From Halomarina salina (lineage in GTDB: Archaea > Halobacteriota > Halobacteria > Halobacteriales > Haloarculaceae), in the NCBI RefSeq assembly GCF_023074835.1, contig NZ_JALLGW010000001.1:1116001-1180000 (forward strand): 64,000 nucleotides of DNA, in the 5' to 3' direction. This document shows, piece by piece, positions 36,045 to 45,289 of this stretch (its first letter is position 1; every line of letters starts with the position of its first letter). The notes under the pieces are model-generated. The model did no database searches, was not told the DNA's origin, and saw only the letters and a program-made list of their open reading frames with translations. Both the position numbers and the translations under genes were made by a program.

Positions 36045-36206
36045 GCAGCGAGCGACGAACGACATCGACGTGAGCAGGTGCGCGCCTGCTCCACCCATTC
36101 TTTCGAGCACGCACGCGCCCAGCGGTGCCACCGTCTCGACGTGCGACTGTGTCGCATACTGCACCGAGCGTAACGCACTAACAGGGTCGTGGCGTAGCGA
36201 GGGTAG

Positions 36207-36941
36207 ATGGAACGTCCCCGACTCGCTTTGCTGAACGCCGCGCGCTCCGGTGAGAGTACCCGCCGGAACTTCCGCCGGGAACTCGACGCCGACCTCGCCG
36301 AGTTCTCCGTCGTCGACGGTCAGCTACCGCCCGAATCGCCCGCAGACGGTCAGATACCGTACGACGGCGTCGTCGTCACCGGCTCACGCTCGTCGACGTA
36401 CGACGACGAACAGTGGATCGACGACGCCTGCGAGTGGGTCCGCGCGGCCCACGACCGCGGCCTCCCCATCCTCGGCGTCTGCTTCGGTCACCAGTTGCTC
36501 GCCCGCGCGCTCGGCGGGACGGTCGAGGCGATGGGCGCTCGCGACACCGACGCCGGGTTCGAGATCGGCTACCGGACGGTCGAGCGGACCGCCGAGACGC
36601 CGCTGCTCGCCGGGCTGAACGACGAGTTCACGGTGTTCACCACGCACGGCGACACCGTGTCGGAACTGCCCGACGGTGCGTCGGTGTTCGCCGAGAACGA
36701 GTACGGCGTCCACGGCTTCCGCGTCGGCGACGCCTTCGGCGTCCAGTTCCACCCGGAGTACGACCAGGAGACCGCACGCGAGGTCACGCGGGGCAAGGAG
36801 TTCCTCGGCGAGGAGCGCATCGAACACGTCCTCTCGGGCATCACGCAGGAGAACTACGCGTCGGCCTGCGAGGCGAAGCGACTGTTCGACAACTTCACCG
36901 ACCACGTCGACGCCGTCCGGGCCGAACCGGCCGCGGACTGA
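36207..36941 (+). CDS. Class I glutamine amidotransferase
   Basis: 244 residues with Cys nucleophile GVCFGHQLLA (C92), a TTHGDTV segment and the HPEYD motif giving the His-Glu pair. It resembles GuaA-like stand-alone amidotransferases rather than a synthase subunit. The acceptor substrate is unknown and no synthetase partner gene lies next to it. It may act as a peptidase-like gamma-glutamyl hydrolase. Confidence 0.9.
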   Translation: MERPRLALLNAARSGESTRRNFRRELDADLAEFSVVDGQLPPESPADGQIPYDGVVVTGSRSSTYDDEQWIDDACEWVRAAHDRGLPILGVCFGHQLLARALGGTVEAMGARDTDAGFEIGYRTVERTAETPLLAGLNDEFTVFTTHGDTVSELPDGASVFAENEYGVHGFRVGDAFGVQFHPEYDQETAREVTRGKEFLGEERIEHVLSGITQENYASACEAKRLFDNFTDHVDAVRAEPAAD

Positions 36942-36987
36942 CGATCGCGGCTCTCCCACTCGCGCTCTCGCACTCTCTCCCTACGCC

Positions 36988-37548
36988 TCACTTGCTCCAC
37001 CGCGTCCGTCCCGTCGTGTCGACGAGTCGGCCGACCGCCGGGGAGAGCCAGCGCCGTTCGACCGCGTCGAGCGCGCGCTGGGTCGCGAGCAGGACGGCGA
37101 CGGCGACGACGACGACGACGCCCGCCCGGACCGTCGAGAGCAGGCCGAGCGAGACGATGAGGGTGGTCGCGCAGGCTGGCGCGTGGCGGAGGTCGGTCCA
37201 CACCATCACGACGGCGGTGAGCGCTAGCGAGAGGACGCCCGCCGCGGCGAGGTGGAGCGCGGCCCCCGAGAGCGGCGCGTGGCTCTCGACGACGACGAAG
37301 CCGTCGGCGAACAGTCGGTACGCGACGAGACCGGCGACGACGCCGATGGCGTGCCCGCCGACGACGCGGTCCGGTCGGCTCTCGGCGGCGTCGGGCCGGA
37401 GCGCGAGGACGTACGCCGAGGGGCCGAGACTCGGGAACAGCGCGCTCACCCCGGTCGCCCAGGTGAGACCGCCGAGCACGGCGAGCATCCCCGCCGCGAG
37501 GGTGCCCGCGCGGAGCGCTTCCCGTGCGTCGCCGCTCGGTTCGAGCAT
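36988..37548 (-). CDS. HPP-family membrane protein
   Basis: 186 residues, four membrane helices. The family signature is FPSLGPSAYVLALRPDAAESRPDRVVGGHAIGVVAG (in pieces), and late RHAPACATTLIVSLGLLS. HPP proteins are linked to nitrite transport in plants and cyanobacteria. Convergent with the amidotransferase; divergent from gcdH. Confidence 0.88.
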   Translation of the reverse strand: MLEPSGDAREALRAGTLAAGMLAVLGGLTWATGVSALFPSLGPSAYVLALRPDAAESRPDRVVGGHAIGVVAGLVAYRLFADGFVVVESHAPLSGAALHLAAAGVLSLALTAVVMVWTDLRHAPACATTLIVSLGLLSTVRAGVVVVVAVAVLLATQRALDAVERRWLSPAVGRLVDTTGRTRWSK

Positions 37549-37637
37549 ACGCCAGCCTGTCGCTCGCCCCGCAAAGGCGACACGGAACGGCCGCCGACGA
37601 ACGAGCGTTTTTACCCGGCGCGACCCGACTCGCGGGT

Positions 37638-38801
37638 ATGCTCGACTACGTCGGTCTCGAATCGGACCTCGACGCCGAAGAGCGGATGATTCGCGACACG
37701 GCCCGCGAGTTCGTCGACGAGAAGGTGCGCCCGGACGTCGGCGAGCACTGGATCGAGGGGACGTTCCCGACGGACCTCGTCGAGGAGATGGGCGAGCTGG
37801 GGTTCTACGCGCCCAACCTGGATGGCTACGGCTCACCGAACGTCTCGGAGACCGCCTACGGTCTGCTGATGCAGGAACTCGAGGCGTGTGACTCGGGATT
37901 GCGCTCGATGGCGAGCGTGCAGGGAGCGCTCGTGATGTACCCCATCCACGCGTTCGGCAGCGACGAGCAGAAAGACGAGTGGTTGCCCGCTCTCGGGAGG
38001 GGCGAGGCGGTCGGCTGTTTCGGTCTGACCGAGCCACAGCACGGGTCGAACCCCACCGCGATGGAGACGTACGCCGAACGCGACGCCGAGGGCTACACGC
38101 TCAACGGCTCGAAGACGTGGATCACGAACTCGCCGATTGCGGACGTGGCCATCGTCTGGGGACGCGACCGCTCGGCCGAGGACACACCAGTGCGGGGCTT
38201 CCTCGTCGAGACCGACCGCGACGGCGTCTCCACCAACAAGATCGACGAGAAGCTCTCGCTACGGGCCTCTATCACGGGCGAGATCGGCCTGAACGACGTC
38301 TACGTCCCCGAGGAGAACGTCCTTCCCGAGGTTTCCGGGATGAAGGGACCGCTGTCGTGTCTGACGCAGGCGCGCTACGGCATCGCGTGGGGTGCGATTG
38401 GCGCAGCGCGGGACTGCTTCGAGACGGCTCGGGAGTACGCGACCGACCGCGAGCAGTTCGGCGGTCCCATCGCTCGATTCCAGCTCCAACAGCAGAAACT
38501 GGCGGAGATGGCGACCCAGATAACGACGAGTCAGCTGCTCGCCCACCGCCTCGCCGAGTTGAAAGAGCGCGGCGAACTGCGCCCCCAGCACGTCTCGATG
38601 GCGAAACGCAACAACGTGCGGATGGCCCGTGACCAGTCACGCATCGCCCGCGAGATGCTCGGTGGGAACGGCATCACGGCGGACTACTCGCCGATGCGCC
38701 ACATGGCCAACCTTGAGACCGTCTACACCTACGAGGGGACCCACGACATCCACACGCTGATTCTCGGCCAGGACCTCACCGGCTTCGCCGCCTACGAGTG
38801 A
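37638..38801 (+). CDS. gcdH: Acyl-CoA dehydrogenase, glutaryl-CoA dehydrogenase type
   Basis: 387 residues. GcdH-like signatures: SVQGALVMYPIHAFGS, GCFGLTEPQHGSNPTAMET, the conserved Arg/FAD region and the catalytic Glu in YEGTHDIHTLILG. It oxidises and possibly decarboxylates glutaryl-CoA in lysine/tryptophan/aromatic breakdown. TTTTTAC about 28 bases upstream supports a leaderless start. Confidence 0.9.
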   Translation: MLDYVGLESDLDAEERMIRDTAREFVDEKVRPDVGEHWIEGTFPTDLVEEMGELGFYAPNLDGYGSPNVSETAYGLLMQELEACDSGLRSMASVQGALVMYPIHAFGSDEQKDEWLPALGRGEAVGCFGLTEPQHGSNPTAMETYAERDAEGYTLNGSKTWITNSPIADVAIVWGRDRSAEDTPVRGFLVETDRDGVSTNKIDEKLSLRASITGEIGLNDVYVPEENVLPEVSGMKGPLSCLTQARYGIAWGAIGAARDCFETAREYATDREQFGGPIARFQLQQQKLAEMATQITTSQLLAHRLAELKERGELRPQHVSMAKRNNVRMARDQSRIAREMLGGNGITADYSPMRHMANLETVYTYEGTHDIHTLILGQDLTGFAAYE

Positions 38802-39016
38802 CGCGGGTCGGAGGGAAGTGAGCGACCGAGATCGCCGGTGTTCCACTCGAAACGACACCCTTTCTTCTCGATAGGTCTCCGGAGCCGTACCGACCGGTCC
38901 GGCGACGCGACCGGACCAACTAAGGCGATTCCCGTCCCCGATTCGGCTATCCTCTCCCGGTCGGAGCGGCCGCGCCGGTCCGTCTCCGACCGTCTACCCG
39001 CGTGACGGGGCCGACC

Positions 39017-39955
39017 ATGACACGAGACGTATCCGAGGCGCTCGCACAGCACACCGACCAGTTCACCGTCGGTCCCGAACTCCACCGCGTCCCGCCACAC
39101 GTCACCCACGAGGTGACCGTCGACGGCCGCCGCGCGGTCTGCAAGCGCGCGACGAGTGCGGAGGGCGACCCCGCGACCGAGGGTGCGGTGCTGGGGTTCG
39201 TCGCCGACCACACGTCCGTCCCGGTCCCAGAACTCCTCGGGACGGGACCCCACCACTTCGTCGCCGCGTGGTGCGACGGCCTCCCCGACGAGGCCCGCGA
39301 CGACGAGGCGTGGGCGCGCGCCGCCGGGGCCGGACTGGCGCGCCTCCACGACGAGACGGCGGGTCGATTCGAGCGGTTCGGCGCGCTCGAAGCGACAGAC
39401 GGCGGCATCTCCCTCGTCGGCGGTGGCGTGTCGTGGCCCGAGGCGGCGCTCGCGTACCTCGACGAGAAGCGTCGGTTCCTCGCGGCGAACGGCCACGACG
39501 AGGCGGCGACCGTCGCCCGCGAGGTGGCGGTGTTCGCACGCGACCAGCCAGGGGCGTTCGAGACGGCCGCCGACCCGGTGCTCTGTCACGGAAACTGGCT
39601 CCCGGAACACGTCGGCGTCCACGACGGGGCGGTGACGGGCGTCGTCGACTTCGAACACGCGCTGGTCGCGCCGCCCGCGTTCGACGTCTGGCGGGTCGCG
39701 CTCCCGGTGTTCGCGGGGCCGGACGGGTTCGACGCCCGGTTCGAGGCGTTCCGGGGGGGCTACGAGTCTATCCGGGCGCTCCCGGCGGACCTCGACGAGC
39801 GAGCGGCGGCGTTCCGGGTGCTCAACGGCGTGTCGTACCTCCGCTCGCTGTACCTGCAGGACCAGCACGACGAGGCGGAGACGGCCCGTCACGCCGACTA
39901 CTTCGCGGAGCGCGTCGACGCGACGTTGGGGGACCTGCGCGACCGACTCGCCTGA
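39017..39955 (+). CDS. Aminoglycoside phosphotransferase-like kinase with altered catalytic motif
   Basis: 312 residues, APH/choline kinase fold: AVCKRATSAEGDPATEGAVLG near the N-lobe Lys, catalytic loop CHGNWLPEHV and metal site VVDFEHAL. The usual HGDxxxxN reads HGNxxxxH, so both catalytic Asp and Asn are replaced. A GTG at 39002 is an alternative start. It may phosphorylate a small molecule by a variant mechanism or be inactive. Confidence 0.8.
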   Translation: MTRDVSEALAQHTDQFTVGPELHRVPPHVTHEVTVDGRRAVCKRATSAEGDPATEGAVLGFVADHTSVPVPELLGTGPHHFVAAWCDGLPDEARDDEAWARAAGAGLARLHDETAGRFERFGALEATDGGISLVGGGVSWPEAALAYLDEKRRFLAANGHDEAATVAREVAVFARDQPGAFETAADPVLCHGNWLPEHVGVHDGAVTGVVDFEHALVAPPAFDVWRVALPVFAGPDGFDARFEAFRGGYESIRALPADLDERAAAFRVLNGVSYLRSLYLQDQHDEAETARHADYFAERVDATLGDLRDRLA

Positions 39956-40010
39956 GCGACCGGGTCGCTACGCTCCTGGCTCGACGCCTTCGCTTGACTC
40001 CCTCGCTCGA

Positions 40011-40385
40011 CTACTCGACGGAGTCGGCGCGTCGAATCTGCCCCCACCAGTCGCGGTGGTCGGCCGCCCACCGGTAGCTCTCCTCGCGGAACGCGGCGTA
40101 GCCCGGTACCTGCCGGAGCAGCCCGAGGGCGGCGCTCGCGGGGATGTTCGACCGGGCGAGCGTCTGTTCGATGGCCTCGCCACAGGAGTAGACGGTCCGC
40201 CCGACGAGCAGGTGGGCACACTCCTCCCAGTCGTCGGGGAGCCTCGCGCGCTGTTCGTCGGTCAACTCGTCGAATCCGACGGCGTCGACGGGAGCGACGC
40301 GGACGGCCCAGCGGGCGCACCAGGTACAGAACCCGCAGTCGTCGTCGTAGACGAGTTGCGGGCGCGTTCGACGGCGTTCGCTCAT
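40011..40385 (-). CDS. DUF393 (DCC) thiol-disulfide-like protein
   Basis: 124 residues with the DCC signature YDDDCGFCTWCARW near the start (a CxxC plus a third Cys), and later GYAAFREESYRW. A thioredoxin-like fold is inferred for the family; substrates unknown. Confidence 0.88.
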   Translation of the reverse strand: MSERRRTRPQLVYDDDCGFCTWCARWAVRVAPVDAVGFDELTDEQRARLPDDWEECAHLLVGRTVYSCGEAIEQTLARSNIPASAALGLLRQVPGYAAFREESYRWAADHRDWWGQIRRADSVE

Positions 40386-40455
40386 GGTCGTGGCACGAGT
40401 CCGAGCGTGGAAAATCCACCGACGCGGCGGGGTATCGCGTCCGTGCTCCGCGCCT

Positions 40456-40923
40456 TCAGGTGAACCGGCCGGTCTCCGCGCCGCAGCCCTCGCAGATGGT
40501 CAGCAGCGCGTCCTTCTCGTCGGTCGGTTCGATGCGCTGTGGGGTGCGCTCGCCGCAGTCCTCGCAGTCGCGCAGTATCTCGGTCTCGCCGGTCTCGGCG
40601 GGCGCACCGAGTGCGACGGCGACCACGCGCTCGTCGCCGCGGTTCCACCCCTGTTGCCACTCGTTCGGTTCGAAACGGACCGCCTCGCCCTCGCCGACGA
40701 CCGTCTCGCCGTCTTCGGTCTCGAAGGTGGCCTCCCCGCTCACGACGAAGAACACCTCCTCCTGGTCGGCGTGGCGGTGGTAGCCGAACGCGAACGACTC
40801 GCCCGGCGCGAGTTCGAAGTAGTTCATCGCCAGCTTCTCGACGCCGAGTTTCTCTCCGACCGGTTTGCGGACGCTGGCCGGACTCATCCACGCGTCGACG
40901 TCGTCGGTGCGGACGTGCTCCAT
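40456..40923 (-). CDS. Cupin-domain protein with C-terminal zinc ribbon
   Basis: 155 residues. Cupin barrel: GYHRHADQEEVFFVVSGEATFETEDG and EAVRFEPNEWQQGWN. C-terminal zinc ribbon with CEDCGERTP and CEGCGAETG. Family enzymes bind metals for isomerase or dioxygenase roles; here the function is unknown. Start at MEHVRTDD rather than the upstream ATG at 40962. Confidence 0.85.
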   Translation of the reverse strand: MEHVRTDDVDAWMSPASVRKPVGEKLGVEKLAMNYFELAPGESFAFGYHRHADQEEVFFVVSGEATFETEDGETVVGEGEAVRFEPNEWQQGWNRGDERVVAVALGAPAETGETEILRDCEDCGERTPQRIEPTDEKDALLTICEGCGAETGRFT

Positions 40924-41144
40924 ACGCCGCCCGTCGGCGGGCGCTGTGATATCGTTTTCCACACCTACCGCGTGCTCGCCTTCTACTTGACGTGGCGCGA
41001 CGCGTCCCGCGGCTCACTTCGAACCGCGCTGCTCACGGTTCACTGCGTTCACCGTTCGCTAGTCCGCGGTTCTCGTTCGCTGCGCTCACTCCGAATCGCG
41101 CTCCCCGCGAGGCGCTTAAGTGTCCCACCGCCAAAGCGCCAGCA
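40924..41144. other. Promoter region of the ferredoxin gene, hairpin-rich
   Basis: Contains CTTAAG at 41115-41120, 25-30 bases before the ferredoxin ATG, and palindrome-like CACTGCGTTCACCGTTCGC / GCTGCGCTCACTCC sequence of the dispersed type. No gene seen. Confidence 0.5.
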
Positions 41145-41483
41145 ATGGCTATCGACCCCAACTTCGCCGAGTCGCGCGAGCGCTCCTCCGTCAGCGACTG
41201 GCTGGACATCGACGCCGACTACGACGTCTGGGGGGAGGTCGACCAGCCCGACCGGCTGGGTATCCACGGCACGCACGTCGCCGTCGACTTCGACATCTGC
41301 GACGGCTCCGGGCCGTGTCTGGAGAACTGCCCCGTCGACGTCTTCGAGTGGACCGAGACGCCCGGCCACCCCACCAGTGAGCGGAAAGCCGCGCCCGTCA
41401 ACGAGAGCCAGTGCATCGACTGTATGCTCTGCGTCGACATCTGTCCCGTCGACGCCATCGACGTGGACGGCTCGCGGGGCTGA
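41145..41483 (+). CDS. fdx: Seven-/eight-iron ferredoxin (Sulfolobus zinc-ferredoxin-like)
   Basis: 112 residues. The first cluster motif, CDGSGPCLENCPVDVF, has three Cys with an Asp-containing gap (likely 3Fe-4S); the second, CIDCMLCVDICPVDAID, is a normal 4Fe-4S motif. The central GIHGTHVAVDFD and TETPGHPTSERKA match Sulfolobus-type dicluster ferredoxins with an N-terminal extension. It probably serves 2-oxoacid oxidoreductases. The ATG has a box about 27 bases upstream. Confidence 0.9.
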   Translation: MAIDPNFAESRERSSVSDWLDIDADYDVWGEVDQPDRLGIHGTHVAVDFDICDGSGPCLENCPVDVFEWTETPGHPTSERKAAPVNESQCIDCMLCVDICPVDAIDVDGSRG

Positions 41484-41600
41484 GACGGCTATCTCTGTGG
41501 TGTCTCGTGGCGGTGGTGAGCGGTGCGGTCGCTGTGCTGTACGGGAGCGGTCAGTGCGGTCCCAGTTGTACCGCGAGCGAACGAAGCGAACGCCGGCTGA

Positions 41601-41908
41601 AACCCCCGAAGGGGGCGACGCCGGTTTTTAGTCCCATTGTGAGACGCTTCGCGTCTCACAGGCTCCCAGAAGCTTCGTCGCCGAAACCGTTGGTTTCGGC
41701 TGGCACGCGAGAGCTTCGCTCTCGTGAACGTCACCGGCGGCTTCGCCGCCGGTTGCTAGCGGGACGGAGTCCCGCGCGCTTGCCGGGAGAGGTTTTGCCA
41801 GGGAGCCGCTGGCGACCGACGAGCAACGCGAGTCGGGTCACCAGCAAGCGACCGTCACCAGAACTGCTGCGCAGTTCTGGCTGGCTCACGAGAGCGGCGC
41901 TCTCGTGA
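41601..41908. repeat. Cluster of near-perfect, mostly 3-nt-loop palindromes
   Basis: Hairpins at 41638-41660 (10-bp arms), 41681-41699, 41708-41724, 41733-41753, 41759-41775, 41858-41880 and 41886-41908, mostly with TTC, GGA, TGC or GGC loops and no mismatches; the one at 41681-41699 has 8-bp arms and a GTT loop. They lie between the convergent ferredoxin and DUF6757-like genes. The rest of 41484-41945 holds no recognisable gene. Confidence 0.85.
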
Positions 41909-41945
41909 ACGCAGCGAAACGTGGCGTGGCAGAAAGTGGTGGTCG

Positions 41946-42110
41946 TTAGTCGAACCGGTCGGTCTCGATCTCGTCCTGGAGGTCGTCGAGCCAGCCTTCC
42001 TCTCGCAGTTCGTCCATCCGCTGGCGGAAGTGAGGGCCACAGAGACCGACCTTGACTCCGCCGCGCTCGACGGAGATGTCTGCGGGGTCGTCACAGTAGT
42101 GACACTGCAT
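41946..42110 (-). CDS. Small DUF6757-like protein, 54 residues
   Basis: Starts MQCHYCDDPADISVERGG; CxxC near the N-terminus and a third Cys in GLCGPHFRQRMDEL suggest a zinc site; ends DDLQDEIETDRFD. I recall this as a small conserved haloarchaeal family. Function unknown. Confidence 0.75.
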   Translation of the reverse strand: MQCHYCDDPADISVERGGVKVGLCGPHFRQRMDELREEGWLDDLQDEIETDRFD

Positions 42111-42177
42111 ACGCTAGCTACGGGACGACACTACTGAAGGGTTGCGGGTGCGGGGAGGACCGCCGCTGTCGAACGAG

Positions 42178-42957
42178 TTAAATCGCTACGCTGTTGCGGA
42201 AGGCGCGGTACTCGTCGCGGTCCAGTCCGGCCCGGCCGAGCACCTCGTCGTGGGCGTCGCTGCCGCCGGTGACGGTGAGGTCGTGACGCTCGATAGCCTG
42301 CTCGACGGGCCGGAGGTCGACCTCGCGGCCGTAGTCGTAGTGGTACTCGACGGCGTCGAGGTGCTCGCAGAGCGCGAGCGCGGCCTCGGGGTCGCCGTAC
42401 CGGAGCGGGTGGGCGAGGCTCACGAGGCCGCAGGCGTCCGTGAGGAGGTCGACGCCGCGCTCGAACGACGGGACGGCGCGAGCGACGTAGCACGGCCCGT
42501 CGTTGCCGATGAGGTGCTCGAACGCGCCCTCGTAGTCGTAGGGAGCGTCGCTGTCGGCGATGGCGCGGGCGACGTGCGGGCGGCCGACGCCCGGTTCGAA
42601 CGCGACGTCCAGTTCGGCACCGGTCTCGCGCTCGACGCGGTCGACGATGCGCCGGGCGCGGTCGACGCGGTCGGCCTGGATGCGGTCGGTCTCCTCGTCG
42701 AGGGATGGGGTGTCGGTGACCGCGTAGCCGAGCAGGTCGACCTCCTGGTCGCCCGCGTCGACGCGCAGTTCGATGCCGTGGACGACGGTGACGCCGCGGA
42801 CGTGCGCGACCGGTGTCGAGAGGTCGGGGTGCGTCCGGTCGTGGTCCGTGACGGCGACGACGGGGACGTCGTACTCGTCGGCGGCGGCGACGAGCGTGTC
42901 GAGTGTGAACGTCCCGTCGGAGTTCGTGGTGTGGGTGTGGAGGTCGGCGACGACCAT
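42178..42957 (-). CDS. PHP-domain metal-dependent phosphoesterase
   Basis: 259 residues: start MVVADLHTHTTNSDGTF, TDHDRTHPDL, GIELRVDAGDQEVDLLGY, SLAHPLRYG and TGGSDAHDE, all typical PHP metal-binding motifs. Family members hydrolyse phosphoesters, for example 3',5'-nucleotides or AMP/pAp-like products. The ATG is the one directly before VVADLHTHT. Confidence 0.93.
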   Translation of the reverse strand: MVVADLHTHTTNSDGTFTLDTLVAAADEYDVPVVAVTDHDRTHPDLSTPVAHVRGVTVVHGIELRVDAGDQEVDLLGYAVTDTPSLDEETDRIQADRVDRARRIVDRVERETGAELDVAFEPGVGRPHVARAIADSDAPYDYEGAFEHLIGNDGPCYVARAVPSFERGVDLLTDACGLVSLAHPLRYGDPEAALALCEHLDAVEYHYDYGREVDLRPVEQAIERHDLTVTGGSDAHDEVLGRAGLDRDEYRAFRNSVAI

Positions 42958-43095
42958 GGGTGCCGTCGGCGAGTGGGGGCCTTCACGCCACCGACTCGTC
43001 GTCGCCTGGCGGCACTCGCTGGGGCCGCGGAGGGGGTCTTGAGTGTGCCCCTTCAACGTCCTTAAACAATCGATGATGAATTATAGTGAACGTTT

Positions 43096-43410
43096 ATGAA
43101 GGACCTCGTGGTCCGTGCGTGTATGCGACAGTTCACCGAGGCGACGGAGGAGTTCGACGCCCACAACTACCCTGCGACGGCGCAGGAGATAATCGACGAG
43201 CACGGCGACATGGTGCTCGACCTGCCCAACGGGTCGGAGACGGTCGAGGAGGCGCTCGAACCGCTCGGGACGACGACGTTCGAGGACGCCGAGTCGGCGC
43301 GACTCGCCCTCTACAGCACGGTCTCCAGCAAGGCCATCGGCCGGAAGTTCTACTCCGACCGCGACCCGACGGCGGTCGGCGAGAACGGCCCCGAACAGGT
43401 GAGTTTCTGA
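43096..43410 (+). CDS. Conserved haloarchaeal protein (DUF5789-like)
   Basis: 104 residues; LDLPNGSETVEEALEPLG and KFYSDRDPTAVGE match the DUF5789 pattern as I recall it. ATG 43123 (MRQFTEATEEFD) may be the true start. CTTAAAC about 35 bases upstream could be the promoter. Role unknown. Confidence 0.72.
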   Translation: MKDLVVRACMRQFTEATEEFDAHNYPATAQEIIDEHGDMVLDLPNGSETVEEALEPLGTTTFEDAESARLALYSTVSSKAIGRKFYSDRDPTAVGENGPEQVSF

Positions 43411-43640
43411 GAGACGGGCGACGCGCGTAGTTTCGTACCACTCACGGGGCCCTTGGATTCCCAGTCAGGTCGTGGCCCCATCTTCTGCGGTCGATGACGT
43501 CACTCGGGAGCGACGCTTCTCGCACTTCTACACCCGGCTCTCGCCATCCGTGGCCTGCCGAGCGTCCGCGACACTCCCCGACTGCTATTCCGTCGTGAAC
43601 GAGGCGACGGAGTTATTGTTCTGTGTTAACAAGGGGCAGT
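43411..43640. other. Intergenic gap, no gene seen
   Basis: Nothing recognisable on either strand except the T-rich GTTATTGTTCTGTG near 43612-43625, a probable promoter for the next gene. Confidence 0.5.
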
Positions 43641-43859
43641 ATGTCTCGGGGTCTCGCGGACGCTCACGACCGAGGTGGCGAGGTACTGAGCGAACGACTC
43701 GCGCAGACGGTGGTGGCCTGCGACTGCGGGTTCGCGGACTCGCTGCTCCGCGGCGAGTGGCGGGCGCGCGTCGACCGAGCGCCTCGCTCACGGCACCTTC
43801 GCTACAGTCTCACCTGTCCGGACTGTCGGGACGTCACGGTCGTCGAACTCAGCCTCTGA
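43641..43859 (+). CDS. Small zinc-ribbon-like protein, 72 residues
   Basis: Start MSRGLADAHDRG; CDCGFADSL and TCPDCRDVTVVEL form a Cys4 site near the ends of a short beta protein. It belongs to no family I can name. It is convergent with the large DUF5784-like gene, with 6 bases between stops. Confidence 0.68.
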   Translation: MSRGLADAHDRGGEVLSERLAQTVVACDCGFADSLLRGEWRARVDRAPRSRHLRYSLTCPDCRDVTVVELSL

Positions 43860-43865
43860 GTCGAC

Positions 43866-44915
43866 TCAGAGCCAGTACACCGCGTCGCCGAGGTCGACGG
43901 GGGAGTCGCCGTGGCGGTACGCCTCGACGGACCCGTTCGGGCGCATCCGGTAGACGATGGCGGGTGCGTGAGCGACGGCTGGCCGTTCGGCGCGGATGGT
44001 GTTCCACTGGTCGTCCCGGAACGACGAGCAGTCGACGAGCAACAGCGCGTTCGGGTGGGCGTCTAGCTGGTCCTCGGTCTTCGCGTCCGCCGTCGCCCTG
44101 AGTGCGGCGATGGGCGTGTCGGCCGCACGCGTGGAGGGCGGACCGGGTCTGGTCACCTCGACGAGCGTGTCGCCGGAGCGCGGGAGGTCACGGCGCGGCG
44201 TGTCGCGGACGCCGTCGCCCACGACGAAGTCCAGCGCGTGACCGCTCCCGAGGTCGATTTCGGGGACGAACTCGGTGTCCGAGTCGGCGAGCAGTTTCGC
44301 GGCGTGGAACTCGGCCATCGACGCCCCCATCCTGACGACGTCGACCTGTGGACTGGTCCCCAGTTTCCCCGCCATCGTCTCGCGGTACGGGTCGAGGATA
44401 CCCGTCTCCAGCAGTGACTCGTAGAACCGGAGGACGCGGTCCCGGTCGGCGTCGGGGAAGCCGGCAGCGTGGTCGCGGAAGAACGACCGGGTGCTGTCGC
44501 GGCCGTCCTTCGAGAAGAAGACGGGGAGGAAGAACCAGGCGAGGTGCGAGTACTCGGCCAGCCACGGGTCCTGTTCGGCGAGGTCGGCGAGCAGTTCGCG
44601 CTGTGCCCACCGGGCGACGCCGTAGGGCACCTCGTCCCAGCCGAACTTGTCGGTCCGCCACAGCACCTCGGGCGTCTCGGTGTTCCCGAGCCAGAAGGCC
44701 GTCGGGCGTTCCCCCTCCTCGTTGTACCACGCGAACAGCGCGACGTCACCGTTCGCCATGTCGAGACGGACGCCCGCGTACGGCTCCGGTGGCGGCACTC
44801 GGGTCTCGCCGAGCGTCGCACCGAACCGGTCGTCGAGCGGTGCGAGGAGCGAACGCTCGACCCGTCGCTCGGACCACGCTTCGGTCGACCGACGGAATCG
44901 TAACGGTCCTGCCAC
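43866..44915 (-). CDS. Conserved haloarchaeal protein (DUF5784-like)
   Basis: 349 residues. MAGPLRFRRSTEAWSERRV, FWLGNTETPEVLWRTDKFGW, FFLPVFFSKDGRDSTRSFF, VRMGASMAEFHAAKLL and SGHALDFVVGDG match the DUF5784 family as I recall it. No catalytic motif is recognised and no signal peptide is present. Function unknown. Confidence 0.8.
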   Translation of the reverse strand: MAGPLRFRRSTEAWSERRVERSLLAPLDDRFGATLGETRVPPPEPYAGVRLDMANGDVALFAWYNEEGERPTAFWLGNTETPEVLWRTDKFGWDEVPYGVARWAQRELLADLAEQDPWLAEYSHLAWFFLPVFFSKDGRDSTRSFFRDHAAGFPDADRDRVLRFYESLLETGILDPYRETMAGKLGTSPQVDVVRMGASMAEFHAAKLLADSDTEFVPEIDLGSGHALDFVVGDGVRDTPRRDLPRSGDTLVEVTRPGPPSTRAADTPIAALRATADAKTEDQLDAHPNALLLVDCSSFRDDQWNTIRAERPAVAHAPAIVYRMRPNGSVEAYRHGDSPVDLGDAVYWL

Positions 44916-45086
44916 GGTTCGTGCTTCCTCCGAGAGCGGTTAGCAGTTACGACCCCGATATCGTCCGGCACGCACCGGCCCGCGCGTCACCCTGTCGTAT
45001 CTCCGAACTGTCGATTACCACTGTCGGACGTTCATCGAAATTATCCGTTACATTGATACTCTGTAGTTCGCAAGACTATGTGTACC

Positions 45087-45260
45087 ATGTCAATGGGTGC
45101 CTATGACGAAGACGAGCACGAGCGTCGCGAGGCGAAGGCGGCCGCGGTCGACACGGACTTCGACGACGAGCGGACGGAGTACCGGGGGAAACTCGAGTAC
45201 GACTCCGGCGAGTCCGCCGAGGCGCTGCTCGACCAGTTCAAGGAGATGAAGTCCCGGTAG
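45087..45260 (+). CDS. Small DUF5786-like protein, 57 residues
   Basis: MSMGAYDEDEHERREAKAAA, TDFDDERTEYRGKLEYDSG and EALLDQFKEMK: a very acidic, well-conserved haloarchaeal small protein. Upstream ATG 45078 is possible but the family starts at MSMGAYD. Function unknown. Confidence 0.82.
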   Translation: MSMGAYDEDEHERREAKAAAVDTDFDDERTEYRGKLEYDSGESAEALLDQFKEMKSR

Positions 45261-45289
45261 TTCGGTTTCCCGACTCCTGCGGTGTGACG

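Noticed and set aside
34160-36160. TGTCGCATACT occurring before both the secreted repeat protein and the amidotransferase
   Set aside because: An 11-base match is expected many times by chance in a window of this size; spacing to the starts differs (129 and 56 bases).
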